Under the pieces are notes generated by a model. That model ran no database searches. It was not told the origin of the DNA and saw nothing but the letters and a program-made list of their open reading frames with translations. A stretch of 64,000 nucleotides of DNA from Dugong dugon (lineage: Eukaryota; Chordata; Mammalia; Sirenia; Dugongidae), in NCBI GenBank assembly GCA_030035585.1, contig CM057464.1, positions 79,654,919 to 79,718,918 of the forward strand, in the 5' to 3' direction. Made by a program: the position numbers and the translations under genes. Numbering within the stretch: position 1 is the first letter of the stretch; each line of letters begins with the position of its first letter. Below, piece by piece: positions 46,555 through 59,300 of this stretch.

Positions 46555-47054
46555 TGTTATGGATTGAACTGTGTCTGCTCAAAATAATTCCCAGACTTGT
46601 GTGATTGTCTTCCATTTTGTCATTTGATGTGATTTTCCTATGTGTTGTAAATCGTACGTATATGATGTTAATAAGGCAGGATTAGAGGCAGTTATGCTAA
46701 CGAGGCAGAACTCAATCTACAAGATTGGGTTGTATCTTGAGTCAGTCACTTTTGAGATATGAAAGAGAGTAGTGAGCAGAGAGATGAGGGACCTCATGCC
46801 ACCAAGAATGAAGAACCAGGAGGGGGGTCAGTCCTTTGGACCTGGGGTCCCTGTGCTGAGAAGCTCCTAGACCAAGGGGAAGATTGATGACAAGGACCTT
46901 CCCTCAGAGCCGATAGAGAGAGAAAACTTTCCCCTCAAGCTGACACCCTGAATGTGAATTTCTCGCCTCCTAGACTGTGAGAGAATAAATTTCTCTTTGT
47001 TAAAGCCATTCACTTGTGATATTTCTGTTATAACTGCACTAGATAACTAAGACA
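46555..47054 (+). mobile_element. Solo LTR, ERVL-MaLR-like, 500 bp
   Basis: Starts TGTTATGGATTGAACTGTGT and ends AACTAAGACA (TG…CA). Contains AATAAA in gagagaataaatttctcttt and a ttaaagccattcacttgtga 3' signature. Flanked by ccttg / cctcg (46,550-46,554 and 47,055-47,059), the 5 bp expected for this class. No internal genes remain. The same family recurs at 17,661 and 63,826. Confidence 0.88.
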
Positions 47055-47700
47055 CCTCGCACTGTTGGAGTTTTATATTCTGGCAGTGAGAGAATAGACA
47101 ATATAAGAGAAACATAATAAGTAAGCACCTTATATAGTCTATTAGAAGGTGATAAATAGTGCTATGGAAAAAAATTGAGCAGGTAACGGGTGGTTAGGAA
47201 TGCTGGGGCAGTGGGATTCAATTTTAAATATGGTGGTTAGGGTCAGCCTCACTGAGAAGGCGACATTCGAGTAATGACAGCCAGAACACAGTCACTGGAT
47301 GTTTGAGAAGCGGTAAGGAAGCTAGTGTGGCAGGAGTAGCATAATTCAGAGTGGAGACATGAGGAGATGGGGTCACAAGGTAAAGCCAGCTCAGGCAGGG
47401 CCTTAATGGCCATTGCAAAGACTTCAGTTTTTATTCTTAGTGAAAAGGAGAGCCCTAGAAGAGTTTAGAGTTAAAAGCATGACATGAATCGTATGAACTG
47501 GATTTCAGCTTCTGTGTTGAGAACAGACCTCAAGAAATAAAGGGTGGAAGAAGGAAGACGAGATCGAAGACAACGGCAGTTTTCCACTAAGATAAGATAA
47601 TGATTAGAGTCACAGTGATAACAAGGTACGTGGTAAATAGTGTTCTGATTCCGAAAATACTTTAAAGGCAGAGTTAATAGGATTTATTAACAAAATGGAT

Positions 47701-48951
47701 ATTCATGCTACTTACTAGCTTTTGAGTAGCCACATTCAGTAATGTTGAATATTTTCCTTGTGTAGACTTATCATATGCAATATTCTGGTTGCTTTGCTTA
47801 TATTTCAATTTATTTGTATCTTATAATTTTGAGTTTTATCACAAAAGTCAAGGTAATTTTATCAAAAGTATTTTAATATTCTATAATTGTGTGGTTCCTT
47901 AAGATAAAAAAATTGATAATAAACTTTTAGATATTGAGAAACTGTGTAGTGGAAGAACACTTTTTAACATATGATATGGTCATAAGTACATGTATATGAG
48001 CCATAAATATGTGGGAAATTTCATTTTGTTTTGAAATTTGAAATCTGCTTCAATCACTGATTTTGGATAAACATGAAAGATCTTTCTTTGAGAACATTTT
48101 TCAAATATGGATTTCACCGTGGAAAAATAACCTTCTAAATTCTCTCACTGAAGATGTGAGCATCTTAAAGATGATGTTAATTTTCTTAAGAAATACCTCT
48201 TAATTAAAGACAATGTATTTCTTATAACTAATTTATTGCTGAAATTGTAAAGTGCTTTAAAACTGAATATGAAGTCCTATGTTGTGTGTTCATATAAAAA
48301 GAAATTTTAGTGTCAAAGATCAATACTGAAAGAGATTCAAGAAGTGAATCTTAAGTTGTTTGTATATTTTGCACTATTTTGAAGAAAAAAAGAGTTAAAA
48401 ACATGAATTACAAATAATTTAATATAAAATAAAAGATGTAATATAGATTTTGAAAATCTTTTCTCCCTTATTATTTGCACAAATCATTAATGGCATATTG
48501 ATTGAAAATATATGGCTGTAAAAGTCCAGTTTTACTAATAATTTACTTTAAATTATACCTAATTTACATCATTACAATTTTATCTTTTTTAAAGGGAAGC
48601 TAACACTTATATCTTGCCCATGGTTATTAAGGTTATTCTTTAACAGTTGGATAGAACTTAATGACATCCTTGAAACACCAAACTTTTATGCTACTTATGT
48701 CCTTTTCATATATTTTACTTTTCTATTCACTAGCAGAAAGCAAGATAATCTTTTTTGAAATGAGATGATTACATATATTGTATTTATTTCTACTTTGTTA
48801 GCTGAATTTTCCCCATATCTCTTATTAACCTTCTCATTTCCTTTATCTCTTGAGGTTCTATAAACTATTGTAAAACTAATCAACATTAATGAGATTATAT
48901 TTTAAATTATTCTTCCAATTGGTTCTTTCTTTTTGAAATGTCATTAATCCT
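47701..48951. other. No gene or repeat recognised
   Basis: Very AT-rich, unique-looking. Confidence 0.45.
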
Positions 48952-49049
48952 TTGAATTAATTATTTTTGTATGAATATGCATGGCATGTATTTTTCTAGG
49001 AAGTCCATCTAATTTAGTTTGTTGATTGCACTGCTAATCATGAAGATAA
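48952..49049. repeat. Unidentified ~98 bp block, copy 1
   Basis: Resembles 49,587-49,684 in direct orientation (roughly 70% by eye). Shared anchors are aggaagtc, ctaatttagt / ctagtttagt and actgctaat. Confidence 0.55.
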
Positions 49050-49586
49050 TTTTTGGTTATCCTCATCAAATAATGTTTATTGAGGATTATGTTTATGAAA
49101 TACTATATGACAGGCACTCTAAAAGCCTTCTGTGGCTCCATCTACTATGATTCACACTTTCTAAGTCTTTAATTTTTCACACTTTGTTTTCTCTCTCAGT
49201 TATAACTTGGTTTCTCTGATACTTCAGATGCAGTAAAAGAGCCTTTAATGTTCAGAAGTTTCACTCCATAATTTGAGTTGTCATCTATGTTTTACTTTTC
49301 TAGCAACACTTCCCTTTCTTTTGGGATATGCAGTCTTGTATCTTTAAGGTACTACTTTGCCTTCCATCTGCCATATTGCCTCCACTCCAACCACAAATCC
49401 ATGTGACTGTTATTTGGCTTTTTAATTTTAGTAGCAGATTCATTGGCCAATGGATTGAGCATGTGACCCTAACCTGGCCAATCAGATTCTTCCCTAGATT
49501 GTTTTATTTTTTTCCTTTTCTTGGAATAAAACTAATGTTGTGAAACAAGATCTATAGCTTACTAGTTTTCCAGCTGTTAAAAATTT
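49050..49586. other. Spacer between the paired blocks
   Basis: Possible L2 remnant at 49,070-49,140 (aatgtttattgaggattatg). Otherwise nothing recognised. Confidence 0.4.
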
Positions 49587-49684
49587 CAGAATTAGTTATT
49601 TTGATGTGAATTTGGATGCCATATATTTAATAGGAAGTCTAACTAGTTTAGTATGCTGACTGAACTGCTAATTACACAGATAAA
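49587..49684. repeat. Unidentified ~98 bp block, copy 2
   Basis: Counterpart of 48,952-49,049; see that entry. Confidence 0.55.
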
Positions 49685-51249
49685 GGAAGTTGACCAGCAA
49701 ACAGAAACAGAATTAGAGATGTACTCTAAAAAGACATTTTGGTGGTGTTTCAGGTTTTTATTCTAGCCCAACTATACCCAGGCTCTTTCCTTGGTTTAGT
49801 TACATAAGACAGCAAAGTCCTTGTTTGATCTAAATTACTCCTGACTATATAATTGTCTACCTGGTTGGGTTAGTTTAGGCAGCTTAAATACATGCACCCA
49901 CTCTTGACATAGTAAATCACATCACTGAGTTCACAAACAGCATGATTAGAGCTTATGTGTTTAACTCTGCAGATGAAAATGAGGTGGGAAGACAAACTGT
50001 CGCACTTTGTTTGAACATCATCCCCTTACTCTTAGTAAGAATCAGAGAAATGTGGCTTTCTGCAAATCATACACTATTAATTCACTTTCCCCATCTGAAG
50101 GAAGGGACTGACATGACAAGCAAAGGAGTTTTCAGCATTGCCAGGAGGATATTTAAAAAGCACTTTACACGCCATGGAAGAAAAGCACCAATAATAAAAA
50201 AGTGGTATAAATAATATATAATCCCTTACTCCTGACACTGGTAGTTCTTTGCTCATACTCGTACAATAATATTAAATCATTATTACCAGGAGACCTAAAT
50301 TTATAAACCAAGCTTGGCCTCCAAGCAAGTTCACAATTGCCTTCCTAGGCAAGAATGTTGCCTTTTTTTCCCTCACTTTTCTGCTTGCTTTGTAATTTGA
50401 AATAATGCTTACAGTGTGGCAATAAACTTGTGATAGTCAGCTTTTAGAGTTACAGGACATCTTCTTGGCATTAAAAAGCAATCTAAAGCCTCAGGTACAT
50501 AGCGATACATTTTTAAAACCAACCCAATAATATCGCTATTGCGAGTACGTAATGAATATCATTTTATTTAAAAACTAAAGAATGTATGCCCCAATAGTTT
50601 CAGATCCTACTTGTGAGCTAGTTCCCTTGGGTTCAGTTTCTAGTTTTTTAATTGTTTTGGAGTGGGAAATAAAAGAATACAAGGTAAAGTACTAGCAAGC
50701 TTCTTCAACAAGACATCCCTTATTGCTACAGAACTACCTTGGGCTATTTCTACCCTAAAACTGCCAGAACATGAAATACAAGAAATTGTATTTTTAAAAA
50801 GACTTAAAATATAAATTCTAAATCACAGTATAACCTGGACACTAACTCATGGAGTTTTAGGAATAACCAAAATATTAGATGTAAGGTCGAATTTAAGGTA
50901 TTATAAAACCTTGATTATGTTTATTTCCTATGAAATCTTACAGATTAACATTCACATGACTCCAATATTATATGTATAAAGCAACTAGCAGAAGACTTGC
51001 CACTTAGTTGGTATTCTAAAAATGTGAAATTAATTATTAAATGAATGATAGGAAAAACATATTTCAGAATTCATAGTCTCCTAGGTGCCCAGTGAATTAT
51101 CATAAAACCTAAAATCACATCTCAAGGCCACTAATCCTTACTAGTGAACTGTCTCTTGTTCCTTTAGACTTTATTGACACTTTGGGCTGTGTTTAGGCAG
51201 AAACTAGTAGTGGATCTTGCATGATGATTCTCAAAACACTGGTGACAGA
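49685..51249. other. No gene or repeat recognised
   Basis: A 90-codon frame at 49,942-50,214 has no recognised family. Its DNA faintly recalls a MIR core near 50,080-50,170 (ctttccccatctgaaggaag). Confidence 0.4.
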
Positions 51250-51350
51250 TTAGGAGAATGAAGGCTTTATGAGGGTAGTAATTTTTGTGAACTTAGCACA
51301 TACAGAGAGAGAGCTCAATATGTAGTTGATAAATACATGAATGAAGTGGG
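51250..51350 (+). mobile_element. L2 LINE 3' end
   Basis: tttatgagggtagtaatttt, cttagcacatacagagagag and gttgataaatacatgaatga are decayed L2 terminal blocks. Confidence 0.6.
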
Positions 51351-51884
51351 AAAAGGACAGAAGCAAATCATTTTCCAAATTTTGTTTAGGTGACTCATGC
51401 ATTAAGAAGACATTACAGAATCTGGGATTTGAGATTAGAGAAAATGAATGAGGCAAAATCTTTGATCTGTAGAGGTGATAAAGTACTAGGGAGAAACGAA
51501 ATGGGTTTTGAAAGACCTGAACTAATGCTTTGCTACTATAACATTCTTGCTTTACAGAAATGCACAAAATACTATCAGCTTGAATAATAACTGGATTAAT
51601 ATTTTTCTTGTCAAAAATTTCAAATTGGCACCTTAAAAGGTTTTGTTTTTGTTTTTGGTCCCTTTGCTATGACAACATACTTAAGTGTCTAAAATAAAAA
51701 TACAAAGTGTTATACTTTGTAGGTAATTTTTCAAGATACTTACATACTTTATATGTGTAATCCTCCCATATATGGACATATAACTTTTTTTATTCCCAAA
51801 TTATCATAATTCTAACACCAAGGATTGCAGTGCCAAAAAAAAAAGAAGAGTCAATGAAATTAGGGTCAAATCTCATCTAATAAC
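51351..51884. other. No gene or repeat recognised
   Basis: AT-rich unique-looking sequence. Confidence 0.45.
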
Positions 51885-52140
51885 AGCTCAAAAAGTATTT
51901 ATTAAAAATGTAACATTGGGCTGGGTACTGTAGGTATCCGAAAAGATTCCAAAATAGACATTTACCTGAAAAGAGCATGTAGTCTTTTGAAGAAGACAAA
52001 GCGTAACATATGAAACAAATAGAGAGAAAAGAAAAGAAACACCGCCAGAATACAAGGTAATGCACTGTGAAATGCTAAATTGACTGTAATCAAAGATTGT
52101 CCTCTATGGCACAGACAACATCCTTCACTGGACATTAAAG
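51885..52140 (-). mobile_element. L2 LINE 3' region, minus orientation
   Basis: aaaagtatttattaaaaatg and gggctgggtactgtaggtat suggest reverse-complement L2. The remainder is strongly decayed. Confidence 0.5.
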
Positions 52141-53214
52141 ATTTTAAATTAAAAGCAATGGTCAGGTTGTATAAATTTTATTACTAAATCATTAGATTGC
52201 AATCAAGAATCCCTTCTGGTAAAGGTTCTTCAATACATTATTTAATAAATAATAAATGTAGATGACATACTATACGATGATTCATTTTTTAAAAGGCTTT
52301 ATCCTAGGTGTATTCATTAATACCAATAAAAATTTCCTATGATAGGATAAAGGCCAAAATTTATTCTTTATTTTTGTTTTCTGAAACTACAGCAACCTCA
52401 ATTATTATGTGTAAACACAGAATGAATACTTATGACTTTGTTATATTTTGCTTCCTTTGTTATATTTCTGGTAGAATAGTGTAAATGAATCACCTTTGAA
52501 AATAGGATCCCCATTGCATTTCCACAGAGCCCGAGGAGACACATAACATTTCCCTAGATTACTTAATTATCAGAAAATTACCACCAGCAGAATAAATGGC
52601 AACATTTCAGTACTACTAAAAAAGATGTCATTTTATCTGTAAAATGCCATAGATGGAGTAAAAAGGCAATTACTTGTCACTTCTACTGCAAAGGTTATAA
52701 TATTCAACTTACTTTAAATGACAGATTTTTCTAAGGATTAGCAAATTAGTTGATAAATAGGTCACAGCTTTGGCAAACAATCCATTTTTGTTATCAGTAT
52801 TCTCAAGTCCAAAAATCAAAGGGCTTTAATGTCATTAACTCTGATCTATCAAGATTTTATTTTTGTCTGACCGTTTCAGTTTATGGTCAACTTTATAGGT
52901 GCCATTCACCTATTCTTTCTTTAACTGATTACAAAAGACTTAACTCTTTTCTTGAATATTAAATATTCATTCTCACCTATATCTTAATTGAATTTTAACC
53001 ATGAAGACTTATAATAACTTTCCTTGTCACTAAAATGTTTTCAATTGTATTTGTTATGCTTTAGGTATACAGCATTTCTCTGATTTTATTGAAAATATTG
53101 TAAAATTTTTATTTTATGTGAAGTCATTATATAAAGTCCTGTAATCATGCTGTTACCCTAGTCCATTAACTTCTACTATTGCAGGTGGTTAGTTCATACC
53201 TTACCTTTCCTCAA
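52141..53214. other. No gene or repeat recognised
   Basis: AT-rich unique-looking sequence. Confidence 0.45.
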
Positions 53215-53488
53215 AATAACATCACCTCCTTTTTGACTGAGAAAAGACTAGCTGTGAAGAGAATTGCCATGAGTCACACCACAAGCTACTATGGACCAAG
53301 AGTCCAGTGTTCTTCTCTAAAGCCAACACTTTGGGTGGGGTGTTAGACTCCATTTTCTCAACATATGCAAGGACATCACTCCTTCATTCACAGTCTTCCT
53401 CTTATATAGTAAGTTTTTACTTTTTACTATATCATTGCCATCAGCATACAAGCATGCTATTATTTTGCTCATCTTTAGAGTAAAAAAG
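53215..53488 (+). mobile_element. L2 LINE ORF2 fragment, left of L1-B
   Basis: gactccattttctcaacata, ttcattcacagtcttcctct and cattgccatcagcatacaag resemble the L2 ORF2 region that runs into an A-rich tract. L1-B is inserted in that tract. Confidence 0.7.
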
Positions 53489-53505
53489 AAAAAAGAAAAA
53501 AAAAA

Positions 53506-54927
53506 TCTAGAGGCGGGGCCAAGACAGAGGAGTAGTCAGACCATTCCGGTAGTCCCTCTTACAACAAAGACCTGAAGAAACAAATGAATCGATTATATGT
53601 GACAATCTAGGAGCCCTGAACATCAAGGGCAAAGTTGAGAAATCGGACTTAGTGGCAGGGGGAGGGAGAGACAGTTCGGAAAGCAGCGAGGAGTTGCCAG
53701 GCCTGACCCAGCAAGAGCCTGAGCTCTTCAGGCCGGAGCAGCTCGAGTTGCCTGGTGAGGCAGGCAAGCAGCAGCGCTCGGGAGGCATTTTCCACAGTGG
53801 GAGAGACCTAGCAGCAGAGAGTCTACTCAGCCATCTAGAACGAGTGAAAAGCAGCCTTCATTCAGAGAAAGCTAAGTACTGTGTCTGGCCTACCCCACGG
53901 ATCAGAAACAACCACCGTTGGGAAAAATCTCTCTCCCATTTACCTCCCCACTCCCTGCTCTGCACTGGATATGGGACAAGCTTCAGCAATTGCCCAGCCC
54001 CCTGGGCTGGAAGTAGGACCCATCATGTGCACTGAGCCATTCTCTTGGCCTTCGGGAGAAAACAAATTCACAAACAGGAGAAAAAAATAGTCTGCCAGCT
54101 TCCCTAAGCTAGGAATTCAGGGTAGGCACAGCTCCTTTGCCTAGGCACAGGCCTAAGGGGTCCACGGACTTTGAGTGCCTTTTCCCCTGCATAGACTTGT
54201 GTGGGTCTATTTTAACAGCATAGGCCCTCATTATCACAGTATTACAGGGTATATACCTGCAATCTAAATTCAACTGTTTCAGCTGTGAAGTGGCATGTTC
54301 TTGACATTTGACACTGTTCTGTCCATTAAGCAGGGTCTTCACCTACCCACATGAGAAGCCTGAGGACTGGCGGCTCCACCCACTCTACCTAGCCACCTGT
54401 GACAGGGACCCAAAAATAAGTGGTTCCACCCAGTCCTTACAGCCAACAGCTTTGGGTGCTCATAGTCTGGCTGCAAAACCCACCCACCTACGTGCTCTAG
54501 GGAATAGGGACAATCTTTCCTCCCAGATAGTTAGGGGAAGCTGTCAGTCCCCTGCCTTGCTCAGCGTGTGACCCCCTGCTGCAGCCAGATGCCTGTGCCT
54601 ACACCAATCACCTATGCCTGTCTATGACTATAGGTGAGAACCTGCACCACACACTTGGTGGCTGACTACCTGGACACCTGAGCTGAATCGATACAGGAGG
54701 ACTGGGTGGACCTCTGCATTCACATACTTAGTGACAGATCTGGCCACCTGGTGGCAGGACATTGGAGCTTCAGGGGAGCCAGTGATCAGCTCACATGAGC
54801 AGTCTATTTGGGCATATCAAAACAAAACAAGAAGCTAGGACACAGTAAGCAAACATAAAATAAATAAATATAATAACTGATGTCTTGGAGACAACATTTA
54901 ACATCAAATAGAATAAAAAGGCAGACC
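53506..54927 (+). promoter_or_regulatory. L1-B 5' UTR, non-repetitive, GC-rich
   Basis: Moderately GC-rich in the first ~550 bases, without tandem structure. By family knowledge this is the internal promoter region. Reading frames here (for example 53,652-54,035) have no recognisable domain and are not called as genes. Confidence 0.65.
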
Positions 54928-55875
54928 ATGATGGCTTCAGCAAGCTCCCAAACTAAAGAATCAAATTTTCCAGAGGAAGCCAATTTCTTGGAATTACCAG
55001 AGGCAGAATACAAAAGATTAATATACAGAACTCTTTAAGACATCAGGAAGGAAATCAGGCTACATGCAAACCAAGCAATACAGGAACTTAAGAAGATTAG
55101 AGAAGAGAATAATGACAAATTTAACAGGCTGCAAGAATCCATAGGGAGACAGTAATCAGAAATCCAGAAGATTAACAATAAAATGTCAGAATAGACAACT
55201 CAATAGAAAGTCATTGGAGCAAGATAGAGGCAATGGAAGTCTGAATTAGTGAGACTGAAGATACAGCACTTGACACCAACTTGTTTAAGGAAAAATCAGA
55301 TAAAAGGATTTAAAACAATGAAGAAACCCTAAGAATTGTGTAGGATCTATCAAGAGGAATAACCTACGAGCTATTGAGTACCAGAATGGGGTGGGGTGGG
55401 GGGGATAACAGAAAATACAGACAGAATTTTTGAAGATTTGTTGGCAGAAAGCTTACCTGATATCATGCAAGATCAGAAGATATCTATTCAAGACGTTCAT
55501 CGAACCCCACATAAGGTAGGTCCCAAAAGAAATTCACCAAGACATATAATCAAACTTGCCAAAACCAAAGAAAAAGAGAGAATTTTAACAGCAGCTAGGG
55601 ATAAATGAAAAGTCATCTACAAAGGAGAGTCAGTAAGACTAAACTTGGAGTACTCAGCAGAAACCATGCAGGCAAGAAGGCAATGGGATGACATACATAA
55701 AGCCTTGAAGGAAAAAAATTGCTAGCCAAGAATTATATATCCAGCAAAACTGTCTCTCCAATATGATGGCAAATGGAGGGCATTTCCAGATAAATAGAAA
55801 CTTAGGGAATTTGCAAAAACCAAACCAAAATTAGCAGAAATACTGAAGGGAGTCCTCCAGTTAGAAAATCAGTAA
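54928..55875 (+). pseudogene. LINE-1 ORF1 relic, L1-B
   Basis: The ATG pair at 54,928/54,931 opens MMASASSQTKESNFPEEANF, followed by a stop within 25-40 codons and a coiled-coil-coding stretch with further stops. The RRM segment reads at 55,396-55,608 (ITENTDRIFEDLLAESLPDI, ISIQDVHRTPHKVGPKR). The C-terminal domain lies at 55,660-55,830 (ARRQWDDIHKALKEKNC, then a stop, then YPAKLSLQYDGK). The frame ends at 55,873-55,875. A G-rich run at 55,388-55,404 replaces the conserved segment before the RRM. Not translatable as a whole. Confidence 0.88.
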
Positions 55876-56323
55876 CATCAAATAACAATCCTAGAGTAGA
55901 ACACAGGACAGAGCAACCAGATATCAACCCAGATAGGGAAGTCACAAAAAATAAAACAAAGCTAAAACACTGAAAATAGGGGAACAGAGATGTCAATATG
56001 TAAAAGATGACAACATTAAAACAAAAAGGAGGGACTGAAAAATGTAGACATAGTTTCTTCATATGAAGGGGAAGTCAAGGCAATAAAAAGAAACAAAGAC
56101 TGGTTTAAACTTAGAAAAATAGAGGTAAATATTAAGGTAACCACACAGGAAACTAACAATCCTACACATCAAAATAAAAACAAGAAAAATATAAAGACTC
56201 AGCAAACACAAAATCAACAACAACGAAAAAGATGAAAAGAAAATACATAAACGAAGACAACTCAGCACAGAAAATTAAGTGGAACAAAGAAACTGTCAAC
56301 AACACACAAAAAAAGACATCGAA

Positions 56324-59300
56324 ATGACGGCACTAAACTCATAACTATCTATAATTATGCTGAATGTACAAGGACTAAATGCACCAATAAAGAGACAGAG
56401 AGTGGCAGATTGGATAAAAAACACGATCTGTCTATATGCTGCCTACAAGAGACATTTCTTAGACTTAAAGACACAGACAAACTAAAACTCAAAGGATGGA
56501 AAAAAATATATCAAGCAAACAACACTCAAAAAAGAGCAGGAGTGGCAATATTAATCTCTGACAAAATAGACTTTAAAGTAAAATCCACCACAAAGGATAA
56601 GGAAGGACACTATATAATGATTAAAGGGTCAATACACCAGGAGGACATAACTATAATAAATATTTACCCACCCAATGGCAGGGCTCCAAAATATGTAAAA
56701 AAATTCTAACAGCATTGAAAAGAGAGATAGACAGCTCCACAATAATAGTAGGAGACTTCAACACACCACTTTCGGTGAAGGACAGAACATCCAGAAAGAA
56801 GCTCAATAAAGACAGGGAAGATCTAAATGCTACAGTCAACCAAGATGATGTCATAGACATATACCAATCACTCCACCCAACAGTAGCCCAGTATAATTTA
56901 TTTTCCAATGCACATGGAACATTCTCCAGAATAGACCACATATCAGGCCATAAAGCAAGCCTTAACAGAATCCAAAGCATCAAAATATTACAAATCATCT
57001 TTACTGACCATAAAACCATAAAAGCAGAAATCAATAACACAAAAAGCAAGGAGAAAAATCAAACACATGTAAACTGAACAACACCTTGCTCAAAAACAAC
57101 TGGGTTATAGAAGAAATCAAAGACAGAATACAGAAATTCATGGAATCAAACAAGTATGAAAACACATCCTAGCAGAACCTTTGGGACACACTTTTTTTCT
57201 TTTTTGCTAACGCAGTGCTGAGAGGTCAGTTTACAGCAATAAATGCACACATCCAAAAAGAAGAAAGGGCCATAATCAAAACATTAACCCTACAGCTGGA
57301 ACAAGTAGAAAGAGAGCAGCAAAAGAAGCTTTCATGCGTCAGAAGAAAGGAAATAATAAGAATTAGAGCAGAACTAAATGATATAGAGAATAGAAAAACA
57401 ATTGAAAGAGTTAAGAAGACCAAAGCTGGTTCTTTGAAAAGATCAACAAAATTGATAAACCATTGGCCAAACTGACAAACGAAAACCAGGAGAGGAAGCA
57501 AATAACCCATGTAAGAAATGAGATGACTGATATCACAACAGACGCAACTGAAATTAAAAGAATCATAACAGAATAATATGATAAATTGTACTCTAACAAA
57601 TTTGAAAACCTAGAGGAAATGGCCAAGTTTGTAGAAACACACTACCTACCTAAACTAACACAAACAGAAGTAGGACAACTAAATAAAACCATAACAAAAG
57701 AAGAGATTGAAAAGGTAATTAAAAAACTCCCAACAACAACAAAAACAACTAAAAAACCCTGGCCCAGATGGCTTCACAGAAGATTCTACCAAACGTTCAG
57801 AGAAGAGTTACCATAATTACTACTAAAGCTATTTCAGAGCATAGAAAAGGATGGAATACTCCCAAACCCGTTCTATGAAGCCAGCATAACCCTGATACCA
57901 AAACCAGGTAAAGACACCACAAAAAAAGAAAATTACAGACAAATATCTCTCATGAACATTGATGCAAAAATCCTCAACAAAATTCTCATCAATAGAATTC
58001 AGCAACATATCAAAAAACTAATTCATCATGATCAAGTGGGATGTATACCAGGTATGCAGGGATGGTTCAACATTAGAAAAACAATGAATGTAATCCATCA
58101 CATAAATAAAACGAAAGACAAGAACCACACGGTCTTATCAATTAATGCAGAAAAGACATTTAGCAAAGGCCAACACCCATTCATGGTAAAAACTCTCAAC
58201 AAAATAGAAATAGAAGGGAAATTCCTTAACATGACTAAGGGCATTTATACAAAGCCAACATCCAAAATCATACTAAATGCAGACAGTTTAAAAGCATTCC
58301 CCTTGAGAATGGGAACCAGACAAGGATGTCCTTTATCACCACTCTTCTTCAACATTGTGCTGAAGGTCCTAGCCAGAGCAATTAGGCTAGAAAAAAAAAT
58401 AAAGCGCATCCAAATTGGTAGGGAAGAAGTCAAAGTATCTCTATTTGCAGATGATATGATCTTATACACAGAAAACCCCAAGGAATCCACAAGAAAACTG
58501 CTGGAACTAATAGAAGATCTCGGCAAAGTTTCAGGATACAAGATAACATATAAAAATCAGTTGAATTCTTCCACACCAACACAGAGAACGTCCAAGAGGA
58601 AATCACCAAATCAATACATTTTACAACAGCATCCAAGAAGATAAAATACTTAGGAATACATCTAACAAGAGATGTAAAAGATCTATACAATGAAAACTAC
58701 AAGGCACTACTGCAAGAAACTAAAAGACACCTGCATAAGTGGAAAAACGTACCTTGCTCATGGGTAGGAAGACTCAGCATTGTGAAAATGTCAATTCTAC
58801 CCAAAGTGATCTATAGATACAATGCAATCCCAATCCAAATTCCACTAGCGTTTTTTAATGAGATGGAGAAACAAATCACCAACTTCATTTGGAAAGGGAA
58901 GAGGCCCTGGATAAGTAAAACATTACTCAAGAAGAGGAACAAAGTGGGAGGCGTCACACTACCTGATTTTAGAACCTATTATACCCCCACAGTAGTCAAA
59001 ACAGCCTGGTACTGGTAAAACAACAGATACATAGATCAGTGGTATGGAATTGAGAATCCAGACATAAATTCATCCACCTACGTGCAGCTGATATTTTCAA
59101 AGGCCCAAAGTCCGTTAATTGGGGAAAAGACAGTCTGTTTAACAAATAGTGCTGCCATAACTGGATAGCCATCTGCAAAAAAACTGAAAGAAGACCCATA
59201 CCTCACACCATGCACAAAAACTAACTCAAAATGGATCAAAGACCTAAATATAAAATCAAAAAATATAAAGATCATGGAAGAAAAAATAGGGACTACTCTA

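Larger units (their letters stand above)
45868..47700 (-). mobile_element. L2 LINE, minus orientation, interrupted twice
   Basis: Pieces are 45,868-45,907 (ttcatttattcaatcaatca, tttagcaactact), 46,495-46,554 (cacttactatgtgctttagg, cagagaacaaaacaggcaaa) and 47,055-about 47,700 (tcagcctcactgagaaggcg, agggccttaatggccattgc). Together they read as a continuous reverse-complement L2 3' region. Two younger elements sit in the gaps. Confidence 0.82.

Noticed and set aside
49942..50214. 90-codon frame as a gene
   Set aside because: No domain recognised, and part of the DNA faintly resembles a MIR core.
53652..54035. 127-codon plus-strand frame as a host gene
   Set aside because: It is wholly within the GC-rich 5' UTR of L1-B and has no recognisable domain.
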